This document shows positions 1 to 11,616 of a stretch of DNA of 64,000 nucleotides, one piece after another. Under the pieces are notes generated by a model, which worked only from the letters and a program-made list of their open reading frames with translations, searched no databases and had not been told where the DNA came from. The position numbers and the translations under genes were made by a program. Positions within the stretch are counted from its first letter, which is position 1, and every line of letters starts with the position of its first letter. The stretch is from Coprinopsis marcescibilis (taxonomy: Eukaryota; Basidiomycota; Agaricomycetes; Agaricales; Psathyrellaceae), in contig ML210187.1 of NCBI GenBank assembly GCA_004369085.1, positions 62,001 to 126,000 of the forward strand. The letters run 5' to 3'.

Positions 1-662
1 CACATTCATCAGTCTTGCAATCCGGAAAGCTTCGCAATATCACTCGCTCTGTGCGAAGCGTACCAGTAGTAAGTGTAAAGAAAATATGTGTCAAAAACAT
101 ACACGTCTTCATGTAAAAGAAAAGGCACTTACTGAGTACCACGCCCGTGTACAGAGAGCTTGACGAGCTCCAGTCGTGGCTTCATGTTCCACTGAGTGAT
201 TCCAAGACCCTTCAGGACCTCTGTCACAACCTTTTCCTCCAACCACTTCGTCCACTTGGCATTGCGCACCTGCACCTTTGCAGGCTGCAACTCGCCTGCG
301 TTCTGCCAAATGCCACTAGCCACATTCGTCCCTGGAACAGCCACCCGAGGGGCAGAATGTATGATAGCTTGGGCATCGCGTTCGCTGAGCGGAATCCCAA
401 CAGCCCCAAGCCCTTCGATGGAGAGGAACGGGTTTGGGACCTCGGCGCCTTGCTTGCTGATGTGGTAAAAATTTCCTTTGAAATCGAATTTTCCGCCCAG
501 AGCCTTTGTAAGCTCCTCCTACAATAGTAATTGTCTCAGAAAAAATGAAAATGAAGCGTTGACGAAAAAACTCACCGAAAGGTCTCCTCCTTCAGCCACG
601 TCAATAGGGGCGTTACTCGTCCCGATCCCTCCTATTGCTGCACCAGTAGTGGACAAAGACAT
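1..662 (-). CDS. 2OG-Fe(II) oxygenase-like protein, N-terminal part, runs off the left edge
   Basis: Three exons read on the minus strand: 576-662, 133-518 and 1-29 (continuing outside the window). Donor/acceptor pairs are GTGAGT/TTGTAG and GTAAGT/GCGAAG, and the frame is kept. About 167 residues are visible. They start with ATG at 662, a short Gly/Ser-rich lead, then a domain with the LSIEGLGAVGIPLSERDA stretch (about residues 55-75) and a W-rich region. This pattern resembles the large basidiomycete proteins annotated as prolyl-4-hydroxylase/2OG-Fe(II) oxygenase-like, where the stretch after exon 2 leads into the His/Asp iron-binding region. Those residues are not in the window, so catalysis cannot be judged. 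The family name rests on recalled similarity. The last 29 bases were assigned to exon 3 because they continue the family pattern (GTHFPDCKTDE). The gene at 36547-37590 resembles the C-terminal module of the same family. Confidence 0.68.
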
Positions 663-3242
663 AGGCGTATTAGTTTCCAAGGTACCCGAGGAGAAAATTC
701 GTATCGGACGGGGAAGAGACTTTTTTCACGCCAGCTCGTCGTCGGGCGGAGCGAAGAACAACTTTGATGAGGCCGTCGGACGCGACGCGTTTAAAGATGT
801 TTAATCCTGGCGCGCCGCGCCATCAATTCAGGAAACACAGAGAGCCTTATTACTCGCCAATGCCGGAAGACTTACCAACAGATGGAATGGGAATCTGCCT
901 CTGCGTGGGCTGCATAGCTCTTCGCTTTAACCCTAAAACACCAGAAAGCAGGGAATGAAGAAAAGCTCTTCGGTTCACAAATCTCGAAGGTGATCAAGTA
1001 CGTCACCTTCAGAACGGAGAGAGAAATAGTAGAAGAGGCGGAGGAGCTGAGCCTTGAACGCGCAGAGTTGGTGGTACACCTCGCGTTAGGTTATCAAGAT
1101 AGGCGCTGTGACGATCCAACGCGGCGGTTGTCCCCCAGCGACTCTAGCGCCTGAGCTGGTTGCAGTCACACAAGCCACCTTCGACTGAAAACCATGTCCA
1201 TCGACGGCTCGAACAAGGTTCGGATAGTTTCCTCGCCCACTTGAAGGCTGTGGACTGACCTCCGCATGACATATTGCACCGATTAAAGATTTGCGTGGGC
1301 CCCTTAACTGTGGCGCGTGGTCATAAATCTCTCGGACGAAAGGGGTATGTAATGCGGACTACCATGATAGTGTTGAACATAATTCATGCGTTGGAAGCGA
1401 CGTAGTATCTGGAAGAGCTCAGAATGTGGCATGTGAAGTTCAGATTCGACAGATTGCTTGAACGCTCCTGGTTTCCCAGCGCAAATTAGCCCGGCACAAT
1501 ATGTGCTTTCCCTCAAGATTTAAGAGGCATGGCTCAACTAACGCCCACCATTCTCAGGCTTTGCGGTCTTTTCGCGCAAATTGGATTGAGTTTTACGGGG
1601 AAGCGTTTATGGTAAGCATCTCGAACTAAACCTATTTAACATCTATCCATAAACAGAAGATTCATCTTTCTCCGCGTCACTCTTCTTCTTTTCCCACCAG
1701 CGCTAATTCTGGCTGCTATCTTCACCGCGCACAACTGTAATAGAAATCACGCAGCCAGGATGTTCGCACCGGTCATCCATCTTCCTATTCCATTCTCCAA
1801 CTTACCAATCCCAAATTTATCGAGACTCACTCTTTTCTTGTTCCTACACCATTCTCCATCCTTCCATTCCGCATCTTCTTCCGATCCTGACTCATGGACA
1901 CGCCTCCGATTACCGCATTCATCGCCATGTCCTAATTAACGCCCATCTCATCACGGTGTCCCTTCATCAACATATCTCTCCACGACGCCACCGACGCAAC
2001 ACCTGACCCTCTCGCTCTCTTCACAATGTGCACACACCCCTTAATCCCAGAACGACCGACCCTAATTCATCAGCCCAACGGGGCCATTAATCACCCAACC
2101 TCTCTCTCATCAAAACATGACCTACATTCTCCATATCATTCCCAACCTTATTTGATCAACCATCCCCAATTCCGACCACACGAAAGTTAAAAGTGATTGT
2201 GCGCTTACGATATTAGGCAACGACACATTCCCCTTCACATGTGCGTACCCAAAGGGGAGTAGTTCTAATACATACGGTATGATGTATCACAAAGCTTCAG
2301 TCTTGAGCAGAAGTCACTTTCACATTAAGTACTTCCTTTGGCTGGCACGCGACCTTCCCTTTTTCGCTATGTAGATTTTGTTCGTATCGGACCTGAGGCC
2401 TGATGCTGAATATAGCTATGTTTAATCGACACAGGGACAGAAGAGCGGCTGCATACTCGGTTCAGCGATTCGGAAATTGTGGCGAATGAGATATGCCAAA
2501 GTGGAGTAGACACATAACCGCGTAGTGGTGTTTACAAAGGTCATGTCCCTGACAGGAAATTTTGGAAAGGGACTTGAATCTACAGGATTGTAAGCGTTCG
2601 CCTTGGGCTCTGTGTTCGGTGTTTCTTATCGACCTGGCACTGGATCGCTTCGTTTAACCCCTGACGGACTAATCATAATTTACTGATTGGCTTAGGGTCA
2701 TCTTCGTTCCGAAATTTGTCGCCCCCTTCCCGTTCGTACCCTGTAACCACACCGCGCCTCAGAGCTACAATCACTTCCCAACTCACAGAAAATGTTCAAA
2801 AGTAAAAAACGCAATGTTGAATGCAAACTACCACTTGATACTACATAGAATGTACTTGATTGAGAACCATCGAGAATGCGAAAAAGGAAGAGGAAACGTT
2901 GATGACCACTACTTATCGTGCACGAACAACCATGATACGGAGATATATAACGCGAGCAGTCATAATGGGTACATGACGCCGCGTCGTAGAACCTGCGCGT
3001 GAAAAATATAAGGCGAGGTAGCTACTGGAAATGACAGGAAGGAAGAAAACAAATAGACAGATGAAGAGCAAGAAGATACAAAGGAGGAACATGAATGAAG
3101 CACCCGAAACTCGAAGACGCATGCCATGTGAAATAACAATACAGATTACAGAGCCAATGAACAAGATGAAACAGAAAAATGCGCAATCCCACACCCAAAC
3201 CCATCCAATGCATCCAACCCACCAAGAATCAAGGCCAAACGC
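663..3242. other. Gene-poor stretch
   Basis: No open frame here has convincing exon structure or recognisable motifs. The part nearest 663 should hold the promoter of the minus-strand oxygenase-like gene. The part next to 3242 should be the 3' flank of the kinase-like gene, which also reads leftwards. About 1650-2200 is pyrimidine-rich with many short C/T runs. I see no transposon ends or tandem arrays. Confidence 0.5.
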
Positions 3243-5966
3243 TCAACGCTCAAACAACGTTGGACTCGCGAGTTGGCTCACACCATTCGTCGTCGCCCCC
3301 GTTCCATTCCAAGCCCCATTCGCGTTCCCATTCCCATTTACACCCGGATGCTCCTTATCCTCCCCATTCCACTGTTCCATCGTCTCCTCACCCTCACCAT
3401 CCATGCCTTTTCCACTAACAGTCAACCACGCCTCCAACCTCCTCCCAAGCTCCCCACCCCGTCCCCCACATATATCCCCCGTCTGCTTCAACATCTGCTC
3501 CCTCTTCTTCTCCTCAACCACAAACGGCAGCGTCGGCATCTGCATAGCACCCACCCCACCCTTCACCTTACCCACATTCGTCATCTTGGGCGACGCAACC
3601 ATCGGCCCTCCAAACGACTCACGCAGCGCCGACATCTGCGAGTTCAGACTCGAAAATGACGCCGCAGTCTCCGAGGGCCGTCGGCCGTGGTTGTTGGGTC
3701 GTCCGTGTCGATGCGGCGCATCCACCATCGCCTTTAGATCTTTATGGTCGTATGGCGTAGCTGGCACCTTCATCCACTCGCTCTCAAATTCCTCTGGCCC
3801 AAGAATGCTATCCACAAGTCCCTCCTCCCATCCATCCCACTCCGCGCACCGGTGGGCCATCCGCAGACGCGTACCGGTAGCTTCATAGTAAAGCCATTCG
3901 CGGCAGAGCTGCGTAGGGTCGATCGTCCGTCCGTTTTTGGGCAGGTGGATGCCGAATTCAGGGTCGGAAGGAAGCTCGGCGACCGCTTTGCGGAAGAGCT
4001 TGGAAACGAACGCGCTGCTCTGCACGCAGGCTGGTAGGTGTGCACTGGCCCACAGTGGACGAGTTGTCGTTGATTCCCAGTCAATTATGCATGTCTAGGA
4101 AGAGGGATTTTATTAGATTGATTATAGATGGCGAACGGTTCATCGGAAGCAAAGGTGACTCACGATCTTGGTGTTATCCTTGGGATCGACAAAGACGTTC
4201 TCTAGACTGAGGTCATGGCAGTCCAGAGCAAAATCTTCCGTGACAGTGGAGGTCTCGATCTGCTTGACAAGCTTCGCCATGAGCCTCTTCCAACGCTCCA
4301 TCTCCCGGCGGACCGCTTGTTCCCTTTGGTTGAGGTGTGCAACCAAAAAGGTGCTACGTTGCATGCGACGGTAGTCGCGGTAGTTGATGTTACCCGGGCC
4401 TTCCCACTCTTCGTCACTCTCCTCTAAATCATACTCATCCGAGTCGTCACTCTCGTCCCCAGGGACAGCCCGCAGCCTGTGATGCCGCGACGAGCGAATC
4501 TCGTCGGGGTCGAGGTGCAGACGATGCGGAGCTGCGCTACCCTCGTTCTCGCGTATGACACCCTTAATTTCGCGGTCGACGCAGGAGTCGAGGTACGATG
4601 ACGTGCTCGGCCAGGGTCCACGATTCATCTCGGTCGGATGGACCAGCTCGCCTCTGTTGGAACCGAAGAAGGGCCAAGATATGATGGGCCCAACGTGGTA
4701 GTCGTGCGTGATTGTGCATATCGATTGCAGGGAGGGCGATTTGGACATCATCCCCAGGGTAGGGGAGAATGGGAACCCAGAGTAGAGTTGCTGGGTGGCT
4801 TTGGGTGTCGGTGAGCCTGAGGGAACATGTGTTCGTGGGTCAGGGCCAAAATAGAGCGAGCCTATATCGGAAAACCGGTGAGCGAATAGTGGGAGGATAA
4901 TCCTTGCTAAGTTTTTGACTAGCTTGACTAGGTCGTTGTAGGCTAGCCCATGGAAGACTTGGGACAGCGGGATTCCTGAAGCCTTCGCAGCACGTGACCT
5001 CGGTCAGAGAATTAACGCGACAAAATCGGCGTGGCGTACCTTTGACATGAGGATGAATTCGCCTCCTAATCGGTTGTAGGGGTTGGAATCGTAATGATAG
5101 ATTTTGGGGACGGGCACGTTGGTCTTCTCGCGGAGATAGCTCAGCGTTGCTACCTCGGATTCAGTTTTGAGGCGGGGCATGAACCGCCTAGCAACCCTCG
5201 CGACCAGCTCTTCGTGGTTGGTGAGTGTGATGAGATATGCCTGTGATACTAGTGAGCATGACGTTCTAGGAACGTCAATGGGAGTTTAACCTTGTGAAAA
5301 GTACCTGGAGGGCAGAGGTCAGGACGACTTTGGCGGGCGGGAGGGGAGAAAACGCACCAGAGCTCAAGAATTTGATTCGACCAACCTCTGACCCCATCTT
5401 CTCCCTGACCACATCTTTGAGGAGCCTTCGGTCGACCTCAAAAGGTATTTCATGGTGATAAGCAGCATCAGCTTTGCGTTCTAAGCGTCTGTCTTCGTGT
5501 TCAATGTCCCAGTCCCAGTTGAGCGGGGGTGGAAGCGGTTGGGGCAGTGTTGGCGATACCGGTGCGTGTTCTGGCAAAGGTATGTCGACAAGGTTGAGTT
5601 TCGGCTTTCTACCATTCCGCTGCATCACAGAATGGTTCGGTAACGGGGAGATTTGGGTGGTGGTAGTGGTGGTGTCGAGTAAGGCGTGCTTATCAAGGTT
5701 CGTCTCGGTGGGTTCTCCTTTCAGATTTGATGAAATTGGTACGGAGTTCGATCCGGAAGTGTAGTGACCAAGACTGCTGCGTCTGACCAACCCCGAACTG
5801 AATAAAATATTAGAATCTGATATGTTATGGGTAGATGGTCAGAGGTAGAATGGACGCACTTGTAGTCAAAGTTGGCGCGCAAACTGCTGCTGGGTCCTGT
5901 CCCTTGTTTGTAACTGTTTGATTGACCCTGTTCAAACCCATTTGTCCATGGTTCAACGTGAAGCAT
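3243..5966 (-). CDS. Aminoglycoside-phosphotransferase-fold (APH) kinase-like protein
   Basis: Five exons (5860-5966, 5305-5797, 5040-5240, 4164-4982, 3243-4094) join in frame to 823 codons. The N-terminal ~160 residues are Ser/Thr/Pro-rich linker. A nucleotide-binding-lobe-like region follows (exon 3: LVARVARR and an ExxVATLSYLRE helix). The catalytic loop HDLSLENVFVDP lies at about 525, followed after the last intron by the metal-binding IIDWES motif, as in APH/choline-kinase-like folds. An acidic insert rich in D, E and S sits between lobes, and the C-terminal ~150 residues are Gly/Asn-rich and probably disordered. Proteins of this group are numerous in Agaricomycetes and their substrates are mostly unknown, so no substrate is proposed. 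The ATG at 5966 was chosen because exon 1 splices in phase and no in-frame ATG precedes the N-terminal region in exon 2. Confidence 0.88.
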
Positions 5967-8900
5967 CTTCGGAACGCCCGATTACCATCCAAATCGTCGT
6001 GAAGGTATGAGGCAGAAATTACTGGTGAGCAAGAGGGGAAATGGAACTTGAGAAGGATGATACAATCCCATACTTAAGTCACCAGATGCATCGGCGACCC
6101 GGGTGACGCGAGCTCGATTTGCTCCCTGCCGGATGGGCACAAAGTTGGAGATTCACGGGTCTTGATTTTTTTTTGTCCTCGCCACCTTGGTCATTTGAGA
6201 GTACGTATTGCATTCATTCATCTCCGTTTGAAATTCCTTTCGCTGATTCCGGCACTTCTAGATGACATCCAGAAGCATCCCAGGTTACACATTTGACCAG
6301 GAATGTCTACCAGATCTCCTCTCGATCCGGAACACGTCTGGGGATGGTGGGCAACGGAAAGTGCTGGAAAGGTTTAGTTTCTGTACGAAACTATAGGCTA
6401 ATTTAAAAGCAGGGTTCGGATACATGAGGTCAGGCTCCTCCATAGTGGCTCATGCTCTCATGGCGGGTCCACTTTGAGGCCCAGTTTCGTCCCATGTGAG
6501 TCCATGTGCCACAGACACCCTCCACCTCACTTGGTATCTGGATAGGCCAAGTAAATCATCTTTCATTGTCAATCCTAGTTCCCGCGGCACAAAGAAAACC
6601 TGGGGTACATTCACATACCCTTGATTGACTTGCAAGTCCCGTTCGCCACATACCCAGGCGCATTGTCAGCGCCAAAAAAACCCTGGCCCAATATCAAGCA
6701 TCACGATTCGCTCGTTAACACGCCTTTCAAAGAACACTTTTAGGATCAAAGAACCACATCATGGCGCGTTCCTGAACGGCGTAACCGCCATGATCTGTAA
6801 GTCTTCTGAAATAAAGGAACAGCGGCCTCTTTGCAACTCGCGTGTGGGATCTCATCAGATAATCCGACGTTCATGGAGGGAACACTGGAAATCTATGCCC
6901 AAGCGGTTCTCGGGGAAACCGCAGTTCACAAGTGCTGCTGTTGAGTGACATGGACACGGGCTCAGTCCTTCATCTGTGCCATCTGTTGGTATCGAACGTT
7001 CGCATACCTTATCTGCTCCGGGCATCGAAACTTAACCTCGACATCTTCCAGATAACGATGCCTTGAAAGCATGATCTAAAAGCATACTCGACTCCGCAGT
7101 TTGGCCTTAACTTTATCCAATGGCAATGTCTTCCTCTCTTGGCGTGCTCCGGAGAACCACGAACGGTACTTGAATACGAACGTGCTCCAATAGCGTTACA
7201 GATAATATTCCGATGAACCTGTTGTCCACGTTTCCATTACCTCTGACGGTACTCTCAGCGGCTTCCTCGACCACCCGTTCGTACCACTTAGCCTATCAAC
7301 AGCTTCGGATGGTCTTCTGGGTGCTTGGCATTGCGCAATGGACCTTCGAGTGACTACTCGAGGAGGCTACGAAGTAGGTCTATTGCCACAGGATCATCAG
7401 CGGAAATTATGCTACCTTCGCATCCTGGTTCTTTCAATGCATTCTATTCAGTCTTAAACTCTTGGGCTTGGGCTTGGCTATCGTCTACGGCTCTTCTTCG
7501 TGCGGAACTCGACTGGGACTCCGACTTTTTTCTTTCGACTTACTAAACTAAATTAAAGGCTTTCCTCCTTTAGGCCCTTTGACACCTTTCTCTCGAGGAG
7601 AATCGCCACAGGGTCCACCATGTCGACTGTAGCATCTCGCAGCGCAGCAGACGCCACCTTCCTCGGCCGTTTCGCTGATCTATGTTTCCTTGATGTTTTC
7701 ATACCAGTTCCGTGCCACTGCGTCATCGCGACTGTCGACATCATCATCAGCAGACCCATTTCATGCATAACCACCGCATCAAACCATCAGCACATATGTG
7801 ATAAAAATCCCGTGATGAGCGCTTATGATAATGAGAGGGCACGCGATCATCAGTGCGGAGAAGAGCGGGGGTAGGCGGGGGGGTCAAGAGTCTAGGCGCG
7901 AGTGCTAGACGCGCCTCTTAGGGACCACTAGGGGTGAGGCCGGCTGAGTGATTGTGATGAAGGAGGATGAAACTACGCGGGAGGCCTATGGAAGCGGCTT
8001 GAAGGCTTCGATAAGACTGGGCGAGAAGGTGAGCGTAGGAAATGGCCCTAAAGGACTACATTTGTCTTCTCGAGGAGGTATCCGGGAGCGAAGATCCGAG
8101 TCCCTAAACACGGCACCTCTGGCCTCTTTGTGAGGACATAATTATTAATTATGGCCCTTTGTCTTGTGCCACTCGGGCTGACGCGATAGCTGTCTAAGCA
8201 GGTCTACGCCGCGATAACGAGGCAATGAGCCGGGCGACGCCGAGTTTCAGCCTAGGGACTCGGACATGTGCGGGGTCGGCCGCCCCGACTGCCGAGCGCA
8301 CTTGGCGGGATCACTTACCTTTTGTGGACAATCTTGGCGGGTATGATTACAGGGTTCGAACCCCGCCAACTGCACATTCTTGTGCTACATTAACGCCAAC
8401 ATCTTTGACATGTCGTACTTATCGACGTACAGTATCTTCCCTGTTCTTTCCGTCAAAGTGAAACGTCAAGGTTATCGCATTCCTGCGAAGTAAACTGTTG
8501 GTCCGGGTCCCAGACGCTTGATTGTCCAGTGAGTCTAGCGCCCGGCGCCTCATCCACTGCTTGTTGTTTCGGGACGGCGACCCAGTGCCAGTGTATAGTC
8601 TGATATATCCAATTACCATTAACACTGAGTAGTATCTGCCCTGGTCAGTACATTGCTCTACCATGTACCATCGCTTTCAAGCTCCGAAGTGATACGCAAC
8701 TTGGAGGAGTCGTTGGAGACCTTGCTATAAGTTTACCTTCGTGATTTAAGCGCCACACACCAACAGTCGTAGCCCCGTGACTAGTTCTTTGAAAAACTTT
8801 AACCGTATAACGGAATATAAGTAAGCGTCCGGTATAAAAGCGCCGACAATAGAAGTGTGAGTATCTATGTACATAAGTACTTGATAAGTGGGAGATTTCA

Positions 8901-8979
8901 AGGCTGTTGTATGCGCTCTTGTGGACATCACAGGTTGGGCGACTAGACTCGTCTGCAGCCAGTTTCCTCAGTCCCACCA
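5967..8979. other. Gene-poor stretch with possible decayed sequence
   Basis: No supported gene. Around 7140-7780 both strands show short open runs broken by stops, which could be the remains of an old element, but no domain can be named. Near 7885-7915 there is a GC-rich inverted repeat (GGCGCG...CGCGCC). Near 8351 there is a palindromic GGGTTCGAACCCC that resembles a tRNA B-box but does not fold as a tRNA. The region before 5966 on its left side should carry the promoter of the kinase-like gene. Confidence 0.45.
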
Positions 8980-10791
8980 TGATATCGCACAGCACAGGCA
9001 TAGTAGGGGCGGTGGCCGCCGCTTCTCTGAGCGCTCTGTGGCTTATTCGGAGGCTGAGCAGACGAAAGCCACAGCTTCCCCTTCCACCAAGTCCGAAAGG
9101 CTTACCTCTGCTGGGAAATCTGCTTGATATCCCTGATACGGCACCATGGGAGAAGTTCCACCAGTGGGCAATGAGCTTGGTGAGTACATGCTGAGTTCTT
9201 TCTGGATTACTTATTGATATGGTTGAGCTCTCACCTATCAGACACAGATATCCTTTACCTTAATGTCGCAGGAAAGAACATTGTTGTACTTGATATGGCG
9301 GAAGTAGCAAGTGATCTGATTGAGAAGCGCTCCTCTCTGTACTCGGGCAGGTATGTGGGCGTTGTACTGACCATGGACACGGCACAATGACGTTTGAGAA
9401 GACCTAGGATGCCAATGGGGAACGAATTGGTCGGTTGGAACTTTGGCTTTCAGGACTACGGTGCGTCGCCACGCATTGTAAGTTGACCTTCAGTAGAGCT
9501 CACACATGTCCATCAGGAACTTTTTGGTAGGCCACTCAGCATGGTGACATATTCATCCTTCTGATGGTAATTTAAGGAAAACCCATCGAAAGCTCACGCA
9601 CCAATCGTTCAGCCAGTCAGCGGTTGCCCATTTCAGGCCACATATTGTCCGATCAATGTGAAATATGCTGAACAGGTTCCTTGACGACCCCGATAACATG
9701 CCAGAAGAGAACATAAGATAGTGCGTTTGCACCGTATTCTGTCTTCAACTGCCCAATCTCATACAATCAAACAGTATGGCTGCAGAGATATCTATTTCCG
9801 CTCTGTACAGATTGGAAATGGAACAGAAGGACGACTTTTACATCACTTCGGCAGCTCAAGGAATTGCTCCTAGTGCCGAGCTCCTGAAGTCTTCAATTGC
9901 TTGACCCATCGATGCATTCCCGGCTCTCATGTACGTTCCAAGTTGGATTACGGGCATCACATTTCGTCAAAAGGCTCAGGAAGCAGGAGACGCAGTGAGA
10001 AAAGTCCTTGAGGTTCTGTACAGAGCCTCAAAGGCTATCTATGTGCGTAAGTTTTCGCCTCAGACAGAGTTCAAGTCTTATGAGTATTCTGCAGGATGAA
10101 GGGGCTGCTTCTATGGTCTCTTTCACTTCGTTGAGTCTGAAAAATATGGAAGACAAGAGACCCGGCGACGTGTACACGGAAGACGATATCAAGAAATGTG
10201 CTGATGCACTTTTCTCAGGTGGGACTGTTTCGTTCAACGACATGAGTGCATCATCTAACTACGAGGAGTAGCTGGTACAGATATAGTAGGTGTGCTGGTA
10301 TTGAGGTTGCTACGGATGCTGACAGCTCGTGGTCATTTAGACCTCGTCCGAGATTATTTCATGCATACTTGCCATAGTCAAGAATCCTTCTATCTTGAAA
10401 CGCACAGAAGGAGCTGGATAGCATTGTGAAGCCCGGACAGTTGCCAGACTTTGACAGCCAACAGAGTCTCCTGTATATATCTGCAATTGTGAACGAGACT
10501 CTAAGGTGGAGGAACATTGTTCCCCAAGGTGCGTGCAAGCTCCTCCTATCCGCGAAGGTTAGCGCGCTCAATTCCGCACTTTATTTCAGTCGAGGATGAG
10601 TATCGGGGTTACAGACTGCTGGCACAATCTATCATTATTCCAAATGCATGGTAAGTACCCATCCCATTTCTTTGACTGTGGGCCAAACATTAGATATGTC
10701 ACGACAGGGTCATGTTGCACAATGAGGATGTTTATCCGAGACCGTTTGACTTCAACCCTGATTTGAATTCCAAACCAGAAGGCTTGTACCG
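8980..10791 (+). pseudogene. Cytochrome P450 pseudogene (array 1, copy 1)
   Basis: The sequence follows the exon pattern of the intact P450 at 11617-13877. It has a membrane anchor and a proline-rich hinge (LPLPPSPKGLPLLGN), then exons for the B-C region, the helix region before MLNRFLDDPDN, the ETLRWR K-helix and the VMLHNEDVYPRPF segment. It is dead: an in-frame TGA interrupts the MLNRFL exon near 9658, a second TGA follows the SSIA residues near 9902, the I-helix exon is scrambled, and the sequence stops before the heme-binding cysteine. The stop is next to a trinucleotide-repeat tract. The start ATG at 8980 and the first two exons are still open, so this is a fairly young decay. Close relationship to the neighbour suggests tandem duplication. 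Confidence 0.88.
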
Positions 10792-10807
10792 ATAGTTTGA
10801 TATCGAA

Positions 10808-10856
10808 ATGACATACTACTACTACGACTGCTACTACTGCTACGACTGCTACTAAG
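10808..10856. repeat. TAC/GAC trinucleotide microsatellite
   Basis: An imperfect run of TAC, GAC and TGC triplets follows the truncated 3' end of the P450 pseudogene. It sits where the heme-binding exon would be, so it marks the deletion point or expanded after it. Confidence 0.8.
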
Positions 10857-11616
10857 TAAACCTTTCGACTCACAGCCCTCGCAATAGGCCTATGAGGCTA
10901 CGACATACGTAAGGACTTTTGAGCACTCAGCCCTACGCTGATTTTGGTCAGGAGGATGGTCACTGTCATGACAAGGGTCGACAAGTTGGTCGTGGCCATT
11001 TAGCGAATTAAAATAATATTTTTAATGTCTTGGCGTCGTGATGCAGCAATTTTCATCTCTTTCACTTTGATGAGGCCTCACCTTTGCACTATGTAAGTTA
11101 GAAGAGGGTGGCCAAGAATACACCTGGACGTTATCCGCCGGCGCTTGACGGTTGACCTTGGTCAGTCTGACAGTTGAACAGTCATGGTCTTCTTTTGGAC
11201 GTGGGCTGCCTGTTTGCTTCAGCGCAGCGTTGCAGGGGATGCGAACCCCACTCTCCAACCTACAGCGGTGGTACTCATGTAACAGGGATATTCGATCCGC
11301 CCTGGTGGTCCCGTGAAACTCCACCACTCGCCTTGGATGGATCACCTTTTTTCAACATTTTTCGCAAGATTTCATCACCCATGCTGCTGCCCATGCCACC
11401 ATACCCATCTGCCGCACTCTTTAGACCTGTCTGCGGAGCCAATACGTCAACTTTGCTGACCGTGATGTTCCAGGAAAACATTCGGATCCAGGTTACTAGA
11501 ATGGGAGGTCTTGTGACAACAGGGCGAGAAGTGTGGTCTATCCAGCGTTCAAAGCGCAACATAAAAGCCACCTTTCCCATTACCCCCAGACGCTCCACTT
11601 ACGACCTGCGTGCACG
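10857..11616. other. Spacer between P450 pseudogene and intact P450
   Basis: No gene seen. The right half should hold the promoter and 5' UTR of the P450 at 11617. No clear TATA element or repeat could be assigned. Confidence 0.5.

Noticed and set aside
3031..3888. 285-codon open frame on the + strand
   Set aside because: It lies antisense to the last exon of the kinase-like gene and shows no motif or splice partners.
8340..8385. tRNA-like B-box GGGTTCGAACCCC
   Set aside because: The T-stem pairs only three bases and no acceptor or D-stem could be formed on either strand.
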